Source: Forficula auricularia (lineage: Eukaryota; Arthropoda; Insecta; Dermaptera; Forficulidae). Taken from it: a stretch of 64,000 nucleotides of DNA. The position numbers and the translations under genes were made by a program. The notes below the pieces were generated by a model. That model worked only from the letters and a program-made list of their open reading frames with translations, ran no database searches and had not been told where the DNA came from. Shown here in pieces: positions 35,701-46,535 of the stretch. The first letter of the stretch is position 1, and each line of letters opens with the position of its first letter. The DNA lies in contig JALMQS010000916.1 in the NCBI GenBank assembly GCA_024734495.1, forward strand, positions 186,001 through 250,000, in the 5' to 3' direction.

Positions 35701-36071
35701 TTTATTTATTAATTTTTATTTGTAAAGATATAAAAACTGAAATTTTTTTAATATTTTCCAAACCCCCCCCTATTAAGAATCGCTGATCTAAGATGTTAAT
35801 GGTATTTTTTTTTGAGAGCCTTTAAGATTTTGGAATTTTCGAAAAAAAAATTTTGAAAATTTAAAATCTTAGAATCTTAAAAAGATTAGTTTTGGGATTG
35901 GACGATTATAGGTCTTGTGAGTGAATTGGTGGGTCAGAAGGAAGGGCTGGAGGGGCTGGAGGGGAGGGAAAGTTGTTAGAGGGGGAGTCCATCGAGAGAA
36001 GAAGGCCCTCAAGCAGAGCATTGAGCTGAGCACTCTGCAGGGAGCCGCTCGCCCATCCAGTTGCCTAACCC

Positions 36072-36192
36072 TCAGTTCACTCTTCAGCCATCCATCCAAG
36101 CAGACGGACACTTGCTGTCAAACCCACCCCTGTGAATGCCTTCTTGACATTAGTACTATTATTATTATTCGAAGTAGGAAAACTCTCTCGCC
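36072..36192 (+). promoter_or_regulatory. Candidate Cyclin D initiator and 5' leader
   Basis: A locally GC-rich block (35920-36190) lies directly before the Cyclin D start. TCAGTT at 36072-36077 matches the arthropod initiator. AGACGG follows at +29, one base off the strict position of a downstream promoter element. No TATA box lies about 30 bases upstream. The leader would be about 119 bases. This is a weak prediction based on motif and place. Confidence 0.3.
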
Positions 36193-36400
36193 ATGGATCT
36201 CTTGTGTACCGAAAGTGTCGGGGACGGACATTTGATTGCCCCCAACGATTGTGCCATCAGCCGCGACCCACGTGTGATTCAAAAATCTTCTACAAATTGA
36301 ACTCTTTCAAGCTTCAGATGTCAACAATTATTTTAATAATAATTTTCAAGATGATCTTATGCCAAAAATGCGTCACATGGTCACCACATGGATGTTGGAG
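36193..36400 (+). CDS. CycD: Cyclin D, exon 1 (one-base frame break)
   Basis: D-type cyclins activate CDK4/6 and bring it to Rb to drive G1/S. The ATG (GCCATGG context) starts MDLLCTE, which holds the Rb-binding LxCxE motif at residues 3-7, as in animal cyclin D. Then come RDPRVIQ, NLLQIE and MPKMRHMVTTWMLE, the last being the start of the cyclin box, followed by the donor GTAAAT at 36401. The frame shifts between VIQ and NLL, at five A's (36281-36285). With one A fewer the exon is exactly 69 codons and ends in phase 0, as the next exon needs. No stop or splice pair explains the shift, so a sequencing or assembly error is likelier than a pseudogene. Confidence 0.88.
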
Positions 36401-36429
36401 GTAAATACCATTTATTTATTTATTTATTT

Positions 36430-36575
36430 AAAGTTATGAGTTTTTGTGGTGTTCCACACAAATGAAAGATTTAAAAAAGTTCTTATAAAACCCAATATAT
36501 TTCTGGTTGTTAACCATTCTTCAGAATGCATAGATATTATTTATTTATTACTATAACTCACAAAAATCTACGGTT
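36430..36575. repeat. Foldback with a hammerhead-like core in Cyclin D intron 1
   Basis: GTTATGAGTTTTTGTGG near 36434 is inverted as TATAACTCACAAAAATCTA near 36552. On the minus strand at 36500-36524 the core is CTGAAGA, an extra A, a perfect five-pair stem TGGTT/AACCA with loop AAC, then GAAATATATTGGG. No convincing stem I can be drawn. It is compact and probably a truncated member of the 17.5-kb family. Confidence 0.45.
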
Positions 36576-36930
36576 GGTATATATGTTGCAGTAAATCTCC
36601 GTCTTTTAGTAAAAACGCGTTTTACTGAATACCTTATGTAACAGCTAGTGTTTACTTATGTTGGTTGAGTTTGGTTCTTCATTTTTGACCTTCCGCCTCA
36701 TTTTTGTGTGTTTATTTTAAAAAATTTTTAAACGAAAATGTCAAAAATTACATCTCTACAACTTTTCATCTAATTTTTGACATTTTTGTTTAAAATTTTT
36801 TTAAAATAAATACACGAAATGAGGCAGAATGTCAAAAATGAAGATTCTAGACCTTTGAACCAACCTCAGCCAAGATCAGTAAACACTAGTTGCCATAAAG
36901 GTATTCAGTGAAACGTGCTTTTTACCGCAA
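36575..36930. mobile_element. Foldback MITE with GTTGCAGTAAA ends, copy 1
   Basis: It starts TATATGTTGCAGTAAA and ends TTACCGCAACATATATA. The arms contain GGTTGAGTTTGGTTC and ACCTTCCGCCTCATTT, with complements on the right side. It is nearly the same as 43555-43915. It lies in Cyclin D intron 1, while the other copy is in intron 2. Confidence 0.7.
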
Positions 36931-37586
36931 CATATATATAAATATATATCTATAAAATAATTCTATATTGCCTATTCAGAAATTTTTGAAGACTTTTTCC
37001 GGATAGGCTCACCTTTTTCAGAGTATACATTTATATATAATATAAGAAAAATATAGAAGTTTTCATTTTAGAATATTTTAATATGTATATTTTAAATTAA
37101 ATTCAATGTTTACTTTCAAATATAAAAGCTATGGTAAGACATTTCTTGGTCCTCTGCCTTATCAGCCCGCTACCTGGATACGCACATGAAATAAGTAAGA
37201 AAATTTACTAAAAAAAATTATTTGATAGGCACAATTTAAAAAAAAATGATAATTCCTAATCCCTTTAAATTTCGAATAGATAAAAACGGGTTCTCAGATA
37301 TGAAATTTAAATAGAAATGATATAATTTAAAAAACATTGTCATAACTGTTCAATTTACTAGAAAAAATCTTTGATATTACAAAAAATAAAAACATAGTCA
37401 ATTCTAACCCTTTTAAATTTTATTCAGATAAATGTACTTTTAATCTAAATCATTTATTAGAAAACATTATAATCAAAAGTAATGTAGCTGTCATATTTTT
37501 TATTTTTTTCCCTCAAGTTCGAATAGTTTTTGCCATTGAGTCCGCTAGTGGCGCAACCAGAATTTTGTCCTGGGGGGGTGGGGGGT

Positions 37587-37590
<4 letters not shown>

Positions 37591-37677
<87 letters not shown>
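37591..37677 (+). repeat. (AC)n(AT)n microsatellite
   Basis: About 15 AC units are followed by about 28 AT units without interruption. It lies inside the hAT-like element and is a likely site of length variation. Confidence 0.95.
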
Positions 37678-37679
<2 letters not shown>

Positions 37680-37718
37680 ATGTAAGTACATTTTTTCGGA
37701 CATAGTATTTCGAAGATA

Positions 37719-38203
37719 CAGTGAAATCTCGATATATCGTATATCCCGATAAATCGTTAGAAAGTGCTGGTCCTTTGGAAAGATCTCGTTAATTCATATA
37801 AAACAATACATTTTATGCCCCTCGGTATAATGTATTTTTTCCTCTCCAAGATCGATAAAACATCTCATAATTTTCCTTTGAATTAGAATTGTGTTTTGGG
37901 AAAATCTCGTTAATTCGAATAAAACCAATCTCCTCGGAATATGTATGTACATGTTTATGTAGTTTTAATTTACTGTACAATCAAAAATAATGTTAAATTA
38001 TTTTACACTACATAATACAGTATTTTTATGTATAGGTACATATTTATGTATCGACATACATATTTATAAAAAAAACTTTCGATATATCGTATTATTTATT
38101 TTTACCCTCGATATATAAAAATCTCGATATAGCGAACATGTCGATATAACGTTCTTATCTTTTGTCCCCTTGAAGATATGATATATCGGGTTTCTACTCT
38201 ATA
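37719..38203. mobile_element. pogo/Tigger-like MITE nested in the hAT-like element
   Basis: The left end CAGTGAAATCTCGATATATC and the right end GATATATCGGGTTTCTACTC are imperfect inverted repeats of the pogo type, next to TA on both sides. Further CTCGATAT copies lie inside. There is no transposase. Confidence 0.55.
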
Positions 38204-39389
38204 TAAATTTACCAAATTCATTTTCATTTGTTAATTTTTTCCTTCTCCTGGGGAGGGGGGGTTATCTTCAGGCTTCTTAGCCCCCCTATTGAACATCGAG
38301 TAGAAAACAGATAATTTAGTGTTGAGGGGTGGTTAGAGGAGTAGAGAATTATAGTATCTGTGAAGCTAGGTTTTCAATCAATTTGATACCCCCCCTGTGA
38401 TTGCGCCACTGGAATCCGCCATTGCCTGGCTATGCGAGCACCGCGATCACAATAACTAATAAAATAATGGGATTTTAAATTTAATCTCGTATTTACAGGT
38501 ACGATGAAATGATTATGTCTTTGGAATTTTCTTAAGATAAAAAAAATATAATAATAATAATGTATTCGGCAATTAATAATTGTTTGTATTTTTCATATGA
38601 AATTTTAACGAAATCAAAAATTGAAATTTGGTACTTTTACTTTCCACGAAGCTATTTTATTAATACGTTTAAATTAAATAAGATTTAATGCAATTATATG
38701 AACTAATTAATAAAACATTAAGTATATCTTGTATAATATATAAGGAAAAATTGTCGCAGACGAGGAATAAATATAGAATTGCTGTTTCCTTATTCTCATT
38801 CTTTCTCTTTCTAAGGAATTTCTTAAGCGAATACACAACATTCTTTGTGTGTGTGTCAACTGCTGTATGGATGGAAAAACAAAGTCTAATTCTCATGTGC
38901 CTTTAGGATGCAACATTTATGATAAGAAACAAATAAGGCCAATCAGCTGATTTATATCTCTTAAACCCATTTAACATTAAAAATAAATGAAAAAATCTAC
39001 GTATGTCACAAGTGTCCGTCCGTCTACTATTACTATATTTATTTAACCCCTAAAGCTCCCTCGCGGCCTCGACATTTTACAGTCAGCAGGTCTCAAAATA
39101 ATCTCTCAAGAGTTGGAGATAATTTGACATCAAAGATGAAAATAAGCCGGTTAAAAGCGAGTCAGACCGCATATATCTTCCAAAATTCTTGCGATATCAA
39201 ATTCGTTCTTATTTGTCAGTGATAAGAAGAGAATGAAGGAATGTGTGGTATTTTTAAATAATTTTATATAAAGCTATTTCTTTCATACGTCCATGGGTAC
39301 AAAATCACCTAAAAATGAGCACTTTAGGACTTTCTCATACTGTCATTTTAATATGATTTTTTTTTACTTTACCATATCATCGAAATAAT

Positions 39390-39840
39390 TATATTTTTGA
39401 GATAATAATTGTTTTGTCAAAATGTCTGTTAGTCTGTGCGTTACCAAATTTTTGTGGACGAGCTAGCTCAAAAAATAGTGTGAATATCAAAACCAAATTT
39501 TACACGTAGTTTTGGTCCATTGAGATTAAGAGCTGATTTTATTTTGGTGCATATCGACCCAAAATTGAGGGGGGGGGGTTTAAAAATTAAAAATCTAGGC
39601 CATTTGAGCAAACTCAACCAAATTTTGTATACGTAATCAGTGGGATCCCTGAAGTCTAAAAAAGCAAAAACTAACCGGGTACTAATGGGGGGGGGGGGGG
39701 GTCAAATAATAAAAATCTTGGCTCTTTTGAACCTTACTCAACCAAATCTTGTATACATAATCAGTGGGACCCCAGAAGTCTAAAAGTGCACAAACTAACG
39801 GCCTGAAATGGGGGGGGGGGGATCAAAAAATGAAGATTCG
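39390..39840 (+). repeat. Interspersed repeat with about 110-bp internal units, copy 2
   Basis: It repeats the head GTCTGTGCGTTACCAA and GGACGAGCTAGCTC, and the unit markers CAACCAAATTTTGTATAC and CAGTGGGA, as in 35165-35700. G runs of 9-14 separate the units. Confidence 0.6.
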
Positions 39841-41019
39841 AAAAATTTTCACTTGTATAATATAAGAAAATTATTTAAAAAATCAGAAAATGTATTTTGT
39901 AAATCAATTCCACTTTACATTATTTTTATTCAGTTTTCTTAAAAATAAAATAGCCAGTTTTGAGATATTTGGTCTGCTAAAAAATTAAGTGAAAAGTATT
40001 TTTTTGATTGGGCTCTCAAATCTACCCTAAACTTTGAAAACTGTTAGAATTAAATGGAGAAAAAAGGTGTTGCTAATGAGCTGGAATCCGTCACACAAGA
40101 TATTAATAAACCACATCTTGTGCCAAGTTCCAGCTTTCTAGCCATAACTGTTAGCTGAAAAAATTTGTGGAAAGCATACCGAGTCTTGAAAAAAGTTTCG
40201 CTTTTATTATTGTCACGGAATCGTGTCCACTTGGTCAAATATATATATATATATATATTAATAATTACTTACGACAGTGTATGGATTGATAATCTCAGCT
40301 TGGGAATTCCTATATAAAAGGGGTGATTAATATCATTATCATTATTATTATTTTCAAACAGTCAAATAAAATTTCTATCAGTAAAAATGATCTAGCTTTT
40401 GGCTGTCGGTCTCCTCGTTACAACGATATTTTTGAGCTTGAATCTAATTCACCTGTCCGGATATCCACCTCATTCTAGCGCTAGAACCTACTTGGAAATT
40501 TAACTTATTATCTGAGTGCATGTGTTGCTATGTGTGAAACATTCTTAAACATTTTTTTTCAATATACCTACATTTTTCTCATTATTTTTATTCACATTCG
40601 TACTTTTCTGATTTTAAAACGTTTATATTCTCCCAGGTTGTCACTTATCTTCTGAGAATGCATCAGGGATAACCAATAATAAGTGACAATTAATTGAAAT
40701 ACAATATGCCAATTACAGGATTACAGCTATAATTATTAGCTCTAAACTCTTAAAGTATATATGAAAATAACTAGTATCTTGTATTTCGTTACTTATCTTT
40801 TGATAATTAGTACCTCTTAAGCTAAAGGAGACGCCGCGCCGCTTCACTAACTAACGACTTCGAATTGCGTTTACTTTGGATTAAATATCCCTCTTCGATC
40901 AGACATATTATCATCTCTGATAAAAATGCAAGGCGCTTCAATAAATTCAGGGAAGGAAATGGGAAACCACCTCTCTAAACGATATCCCCAAGTTATTTTG
41001 GGGATTCTCCATAATAATC

Positions 41020-41140
41020 ATTAAATTGAAAGTTTTTTGTGCCGAGGGATAGCAGAATTTTTAAATATTGAAGAAGACAATAAAAGAGTTTGTCTGAAAT
41101 TATTCCAGCAGAAGACACACTCTTTTATTGTCTCCTTCAA
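41020..41140 (-). mobile_element. Short member of the 61.1-kb foldback family, 12-bp target duplication
   Basis: TCCATAATAATC lies directly before (41008-41019) and after (41141-41152). The first 40 bases (ATTAAATTGAAAG, GTGCCGAGGGATAGCAG) are the inverse of the right end of 61100-61421. The rest is a hairpin of TTGAAGAAGACAATAAAAGA and its complement, the left end of that element. The hammerhead-like centre is absent. It lies in Cyclin D intron 1. Confidence 0.8.
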
Positions 41141-42167
41141 TCCATAATAATCGCTAACACTCGGAATATATTGTAGTAGACGAAATATATATCAGTGGCT
41201 GTTGGTGACTTTTCAACCTGGTCCTAAAAAGTATCCTTCATTTTTTGAAATTTTATTTTAATCTTTGCTATTTTTTGCAAATTTCATCGAATACGGAATC
41301 ACTTTCCTTATTTTTCAAATTTAACATTAAATTAAAAAAATATATATATATTTTTTGGGTGAAAAGAAGAGATTTCAGGGATTGGGTCTGAATTGAAGGT
41401 ACTGTTGATGCGGGTCTAGAAAGACTGGAGAGTATACTTATCTAGCCGGACGGGGAAGCGAGTTCCAATCTCTCGAAGTAATAGGGATAAGCTAATTGGC
41501 CAATGTGGTTGTTTGGTTAGTACTTACCGATCAAAATTAATCTCGTATGGGTGTTGAATCTTAAAAAATCGTATATTTCGCGCAAATGAAACTTTTGGAG
41601 GGACTATTTACCTACGTAATTACAAATAAAAAACATAATAATAATAAAAAAATATAAGACAATATCATTTTTTTTAATTACGGTAAACCCACATTAGTCT
41701 TAAATATTTTTGTAATAGGGACGTATCCAGGGAGGGACTCCTCACCGAAATCATCTAACATATATTATTGTATAATTATATAAATGTAAATCCCCTATAA
41801 TTTAAATGATCATTTAAAATTGTTTCTAATATTATTTTTTTCCAACATCTTCATACATATATTATTAAATATTCCTTTGAAAAAATTCTGATCATTAATT
41901 TTCAAAAGAAAATAAAAAAATTATCCTCTCTAAAATAATTTTTTAATTCCCATGCCTGTTTTGTATGTATATATATATATATATATATATATTGTTTTTG
42001 TAGTTTTTATATAAATATACCTATGTTATATAATATGTATAGTTATACCAATTATTCTTATTCATTTTCTCCTACATCTATATTTAATCGTTTCAACTGT
42101 TAATACCTAGCTCGTTAATTAATAGTTACATACATGTAAATTTACACTGGTAAATATTTTATTTCAG

Positions 42168-42383
42168 GTTTGCGAGGAGCAAAATTGCGAACCACAAGTG
42201 TGTCCATTGGCCATCGCTTTAATGGACCGATTTCTAACCCAGTGTCGTATCCGTCATCATCAATTGCAATTGACAGGAGCTGTGTGTCTATTAATTGCAA
42301 GCAAATGTCGGCAATGTCGCCCACTTAGTGTCGATCTTTTATGTTTCTACACGGATCACAGTGTATCAGCTAAACTTATGAAG
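42168..42383 (+). CDS. CycD: Cyclin D, exon 2 (cyclin box core)
   Basis: The acceptor TTTCAG ends at 42167 and the donor GTATGC starts at 42384; 72 codons, phase 0 at both ends. It begins VCEEQNCEPQ and continues CPLAIALMDRFL, LQLTGAVCLLIASK and LSVDLLCFYTDHSVSAKLMK. This is the CDK-binding centre of the N-terminal cyclin box, where vertebrate D cyclins have VCEEQ..., DRFL and LQLLGA. It joins exon 1 (WMLE) and exon 3 (DWELLVL) in the family order. The exon is richer in G+C than the intron around it, as expected for constraint. Confidence 0.94.
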
Positions 42384-45300
42384 GTATGCAACAAAATTCC
42401 TAAACTAATCTTATAAATATATAAATAAAATTTACTATACACATACACAAAAATTGATCTAATCATACATTTAAATTTAAATACCTAGATAGTAAGTTTA
42501 TTTCCATGCTTTATCAATGTTTTCCAACTACTGTGTACTGGGAAAGTAAAAATGTGTGTTGCGATTTTTTTAATTTTACTATATTGTTATTTTGTTAGAC
42601 TAGGTACGTTTCGGTTGATAAATGAAAAATATTTTAAAAAGTCAAATCGTTATTTGGGGTGCTATCCAATATTTAAATCTAATAAGCTGAAATTCAGCAC
42701 ACAAACAAGCTTATTTTAGGTGAGTTGTTTGGGTTTACCTTGAATGCTGAAAGATACAAAATAAACCCCACATTAAGTAATAATAATAATTTCAAGTAAA
42801 TAGAAATTTCCATGTTAGCATAATTATGGTGTATTATGAAAACCAAACGAGCTTAAAATGTGTCACTAAGCCAAAAATGCGGTGAAATACTACTCTCTAT
42901 GTCTATAATATTATATAACAAGCTCAAATTCACTTCATAATTCATTATATAGATGTCATTGCGACTTCTAATATATCATACGGAAAAAATTGAAATTCCA
43001 GAGAATAACAACAACAAAACTACACATGCCTAGGTAGTAAGCGTAAAATATAATAAGGGATATGATAAAAATTAAAAAATAAAACTGTTAGATTGGTTCT
43101 CACGCTTCTTTGTTCTCTTGTGTGTTATCTATATATTTTTTTTTCGTTGCGTTAAACTCTCTCAACCAGGAAATGGAAAGAAAAACCTGCATTTTTATGC
43201 GTACGACGCAGTATATATATATTTATTTATTTATGGGTATATAAGTGACATTATACTTTTGAATTCAAGTATTAGAGATGAATTATTATCAAACAGCTAA
43301 GATTTATTGTTGTCGAATTATTTTAGTTCGGAATAATTTAAAAGAACTAAATTTTAACTTATTTCTCCTTTACCGAAAATTAAATTTCTAATCAACCATT
43401 TGTATTTCTATTATTATTCAACAAATAGAAACAACGTTTCTTTTGTATATAGTAGTGGAAAACTTGTTTTTTTTTCGAAAAATTCAAAACTATCATACAA
43501 TCTTTAACTACTAATCAAGGTTCATTCAGTTCAAAAAAGTCTTTTTTAAATATATATATATATGTTGCAGTAAAAACATGTACATTTCGCTGAATACCTT
43601 TATGGCAACTAAGGTTTACTGATGTTGGTTGAGGTTGGTTCAAAGGTCTAAAATCTTCATTTTTGACCTTCCGCCTCATTTCGTGTGTTTATTTTCAAAA
43701 CTTTTTAAAAGAAAATTTTAAAAATTACATCCTCTACAACTTTTCTTCTAATTTTTAGCATTTTCGTTTAAAAAATTTGAAAATAAATACACGAAATGAG
43801 GCGGAAGATCAAAAATGAAGATTCTAGACCTTTGAACCAACCTCAACCAACATCAGTAAACTCTAGTTGCCATAAAGATATTCAGCGAAACGGGTTTTTA
43901 CTGCAACATATATATATTTTAAGTGTTTTTGGTGGGATTTCCATTCTTTTTGTAAGCTAATATGTAGCTTTTATTTTTCATAATTGATTCTTTTTGAAGA
44001 GGATTAATTTACCTTACGAATTTCACCTCTTCGTTAATGGTAGTAAATTTTTTGTGATTAATTTTCACTTTTATTGATCCCAAACTCTACAAAATTGTCA
44101 AATTTTAGCATCCTATAGGGTCATTACATATTTAAAAATGATGAAAATTTATGCTAGAATTTTCACCCCTTCATTTTATGGGTTAAAAGAGAGAAAGTCT
44201 TGGATTTTTGTATATTTCCTTTATTATTTCTCCACACTCTACTAGCACGCGAAATTTCATGATGCTGGAATGATTAGAAAGAAGTACCCGATAGGTTTTG
44301 ATGATCTGTCAGTGAGTCGGTCAGTGCCAAAATTAGCCATTTTCCCAAATCTATATCGCAGAATCTATTTAAGCTATATTATTGAAATTTGTTACTCTTT
44401 TCAAAATGGATTACATAATTACAAGTGTATAATTTCAGCTCTGTATCTCAAATTTGTTCTGAGCTATTGGGGGGTCAAAAGTAGCTTGAAATTGTTCGTG
44501 TAAATAGCTTAGCGGCCAAACCTCGAACTTGGCCTGCGCATGCTTTGCGCTATGATTAAGATGATAAATCCTACATTCTATAATGAAAATTCGTTCTCGG
44601 ATGTAAACCACATTTTTTTTATTTTTTATTAAAAGCAACTAATTTTTCTTGAAATGTTTGCGCACATCGATATTTTTCCCGACTGCGCTGATCTAGCGAT
44701 ACTCAAAATAGCCGGAATCTATTATATATGTGTAAGTTGTATGTTGTTTTCCCCAAGATTATTGATAATATTGAATTTGTTTTTGTTTTTATAATTTCAT
44801 TTTCTCTTTATCTCTCTATCTTCATTTGATATTAGATTAGGATGCTATAAAGTCAAGGACAAAATAATGACGAATGAATATTTTGAATGATCTTCTTACT
44901 CATGAATGAGTGGTTTCTTGTTGTTGATGTTGTTGGAGCGTAACTCCGTTCACCTGTGTATTCAGAAAATATATCGTAATTTTAAGAAATTAAAATATAT
45001 TAAGCAAAATTGCACTGACTAAAATTTTTTTAGATTACACAGAAAAACTCTTGTCAGAATAAGAAATCTTTTGTTGTGTATCAAATTTTTTGGCATTTTA
45101 TTCTATTTCTATGAATCACATTCAATCATTAAACAAATATTTAAAGTAAAAATGTCTTGTATATATTTTTTTGCAAAAAAATAGCAATGAAGACAGGTGA
45201 ACGGACTTACGGTTCGTTGCTGAGAAAATAAAAAATTCTTCATCATCATCTTATAACTGAACATTACATATATATATACTCATGTATATGTTCGTCACCA

Positions 45301-45540
45301 TAATTTGAATGAATTAAGAATGAAGGTCTTAGTCATTGAAAAAATAATCCATAGAAGTAGAATTACTTTTATTAATAAAAATTTTAAATACCTGAATAAA
45401 GTTAATGGTTTATAGTATCGAAATTTCCAATACAAAGATAGACTGTGAATTACGCTATTTTAAATTAAATACGGTCAAAAACAAATAAATAAAAATACGA
45501 TTTTTTTTTAATTCAATCGAATTTGAAAATGTGCGACGTA
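42384..45540. other. Start of Cyclin D intron 2
   Basis: AT-rich, no exon seen. It contains the second GTTGCAGTAAA foldback MITE (43555-43915) and a repeat at 44100-44480 that is the inverted relative of 30650-31030. Confidence 0.5.
43555..43915. mobile_element. Foldback MITE with GTTGCAGTAAA ends, copy 2
   Basis: The ends are TATATGTTGCAGTAAAAAC and TTTACTGCAACATATATA. The arms hold GGTTGAGGTTGGTTC and ATGAGGCGGAAGATC with complements. It is very similar to 36575-36930. Confidence 0.7.
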
Positions 45541-45950
45541 TATACTAGATGTGGAGAGAAGGTGTCTTTGTAAGGGTCTTGAAGAATTTCGGATTGTAAG
45601 ACTCAGGAGAGAGCTCCAGCTCTTAGAAGTCATAGGGTTGTTGGCGAAACAATTTTTTTTAATGCAATCGAATGCAAGAACCAGTAAAGATGCAGCCGCT
45701 ATGGATCTCGAAAGACCCTTGCATTACCGAAGAGAAGGGAAAGTTGATTAAGTGAGAGGGTGGAGACGTAGGTGTTTATGCACTCGGGTTTTGAAGGTTT
45801 GAAGATTATAAGATGCTGGGGAAGATGGAGGCTGGGAGAGAGTTCCAGTTTCTTGAAGTCATGGGGATATTATACCTATTGGTGAATGAAGTGGTCCGGC
45901 ACTTTTCTAATTTGACCGCGAAAGAGTGTTGGGAGTCGGCAAAACTCGTG

Positions 45951-46372
45951 CTACGCGCAAAGCATGCTCTGGGGAGGAATTACTGATTTTATCTCATCAG
46001 AGCATCTGCCGTGATAGTATCTATAGAAAAGGGAAAGGGCAGAGATATTTCTTCGGTGAGCTAGCGAGTCGAGGGAGTCGGTGAGGGTAGAATCGTCAAT
46101 TAGCCTGACGGCTCGTTTCTGAATTGCATCCAGAGTAGCAAGAGAATATTTAGAGGCTCCTCTCCATAGATGAGAGCCGTATTCGAGGCAGGGGCGAATT
46201 TGGGCCTTGTACATGGTGAGAAGATGTAGGGGCGTGAAAAATCGCTTGGACCTGAATAAATTGGTTCGGCACTTCTCCAATTTGACTGCGAGGAAGGCTT
46301 TAGAGGAATATGCTCATATAAGAGCATTTTTGACCTAACAGTGTATTTTAGAATATGTAGAAACTTTTGCAA
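45951..46372 (-). pseudogene. LINE reverse transcriptase C-terminal fragment
   Basis: On the minus strand the order is KCRTNLFRSKRFFTPLHLLT, YKAQIRPCLEYGSHLWRGAS, LDAIQKRAVRLIDD and SLAHRRNISALSLFYRYYH. This is the same family segment as at 34544-34900 but further upstream. The two overlapping frames show at least one indel near 46300. The adjoining 45541-45900 has G/A-rich sequence probably from the same family. It is an element fragment in Cyclin D intron 2. Confidence 0.75.
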
Positions 46373-46414
46373 ATGATTATAGATATAACGAGAATCCTAT
46401 CTCAAAGTTTCTTA

Positions 46415-46535
46415 CCCCCCCCCAGCCCATAAAATCCCCTCTTCTTCTTTTCACGATGGAGGGGCCAACACAGGCCTTTAGGGGACGTACCTTTTTTGGT
46501 GTAACTCCTTCTCTCATCATTTTCATTAAAAAAAA
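46415..46535 (+). repeat. LINE 3' UTR and A tail
   Basis: CCAGCCCATAAAATCCCCTC, CACGATGGAGGGGCCAACA and an A run at the end repeat the 3' end seen at 34890-35006. It is opposite in direction to the coding fragment just upstream, so two insertions or an inversion are involved. Confidence 0.65.

Larger units (their letters stand above)
37546..38412. mobile_element. hAT-like non-autonomous element with 8-bp target duplication
   Basis: The ends TAGTGGCGCAACCAG and ATTGCGCCACTG are inverted. The flanks GAGTCCGC (37538-37545) and GAATCCGC (38413-38420) form an 8-bp target duplication with one mismatch, as expected for hAT. G-rich blocks lie inside both ends. It carries a dinucleotide microsatellite and a nested pogo-like element. 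A decayed relative of the end lies at 34125-34170 (CAGTGGCACAACCACTGG). Confidence 0.7.
38421..42167. other. Remainder of Cyclin D intron 1
   Basis: No exon was found here. It holds copy 2 of the 110-bp-unit repeat (39390-39840, G runs up to 14), the short 41.0-kb element, and AT microsatellites at 40236-40258 and 41968-41992. The intron ends with an AT-rich tract and TTTCAG at 42162-42167. Confidence 0.5.

Noticed and set aside
35921..36404. Open frames starting at 35921 and 36132 over Cyclin D exon 1
   Set aside because: They are other frames across the leader and exon; only the frame from 36193 matches cyclin D, with the frame break at 36281.
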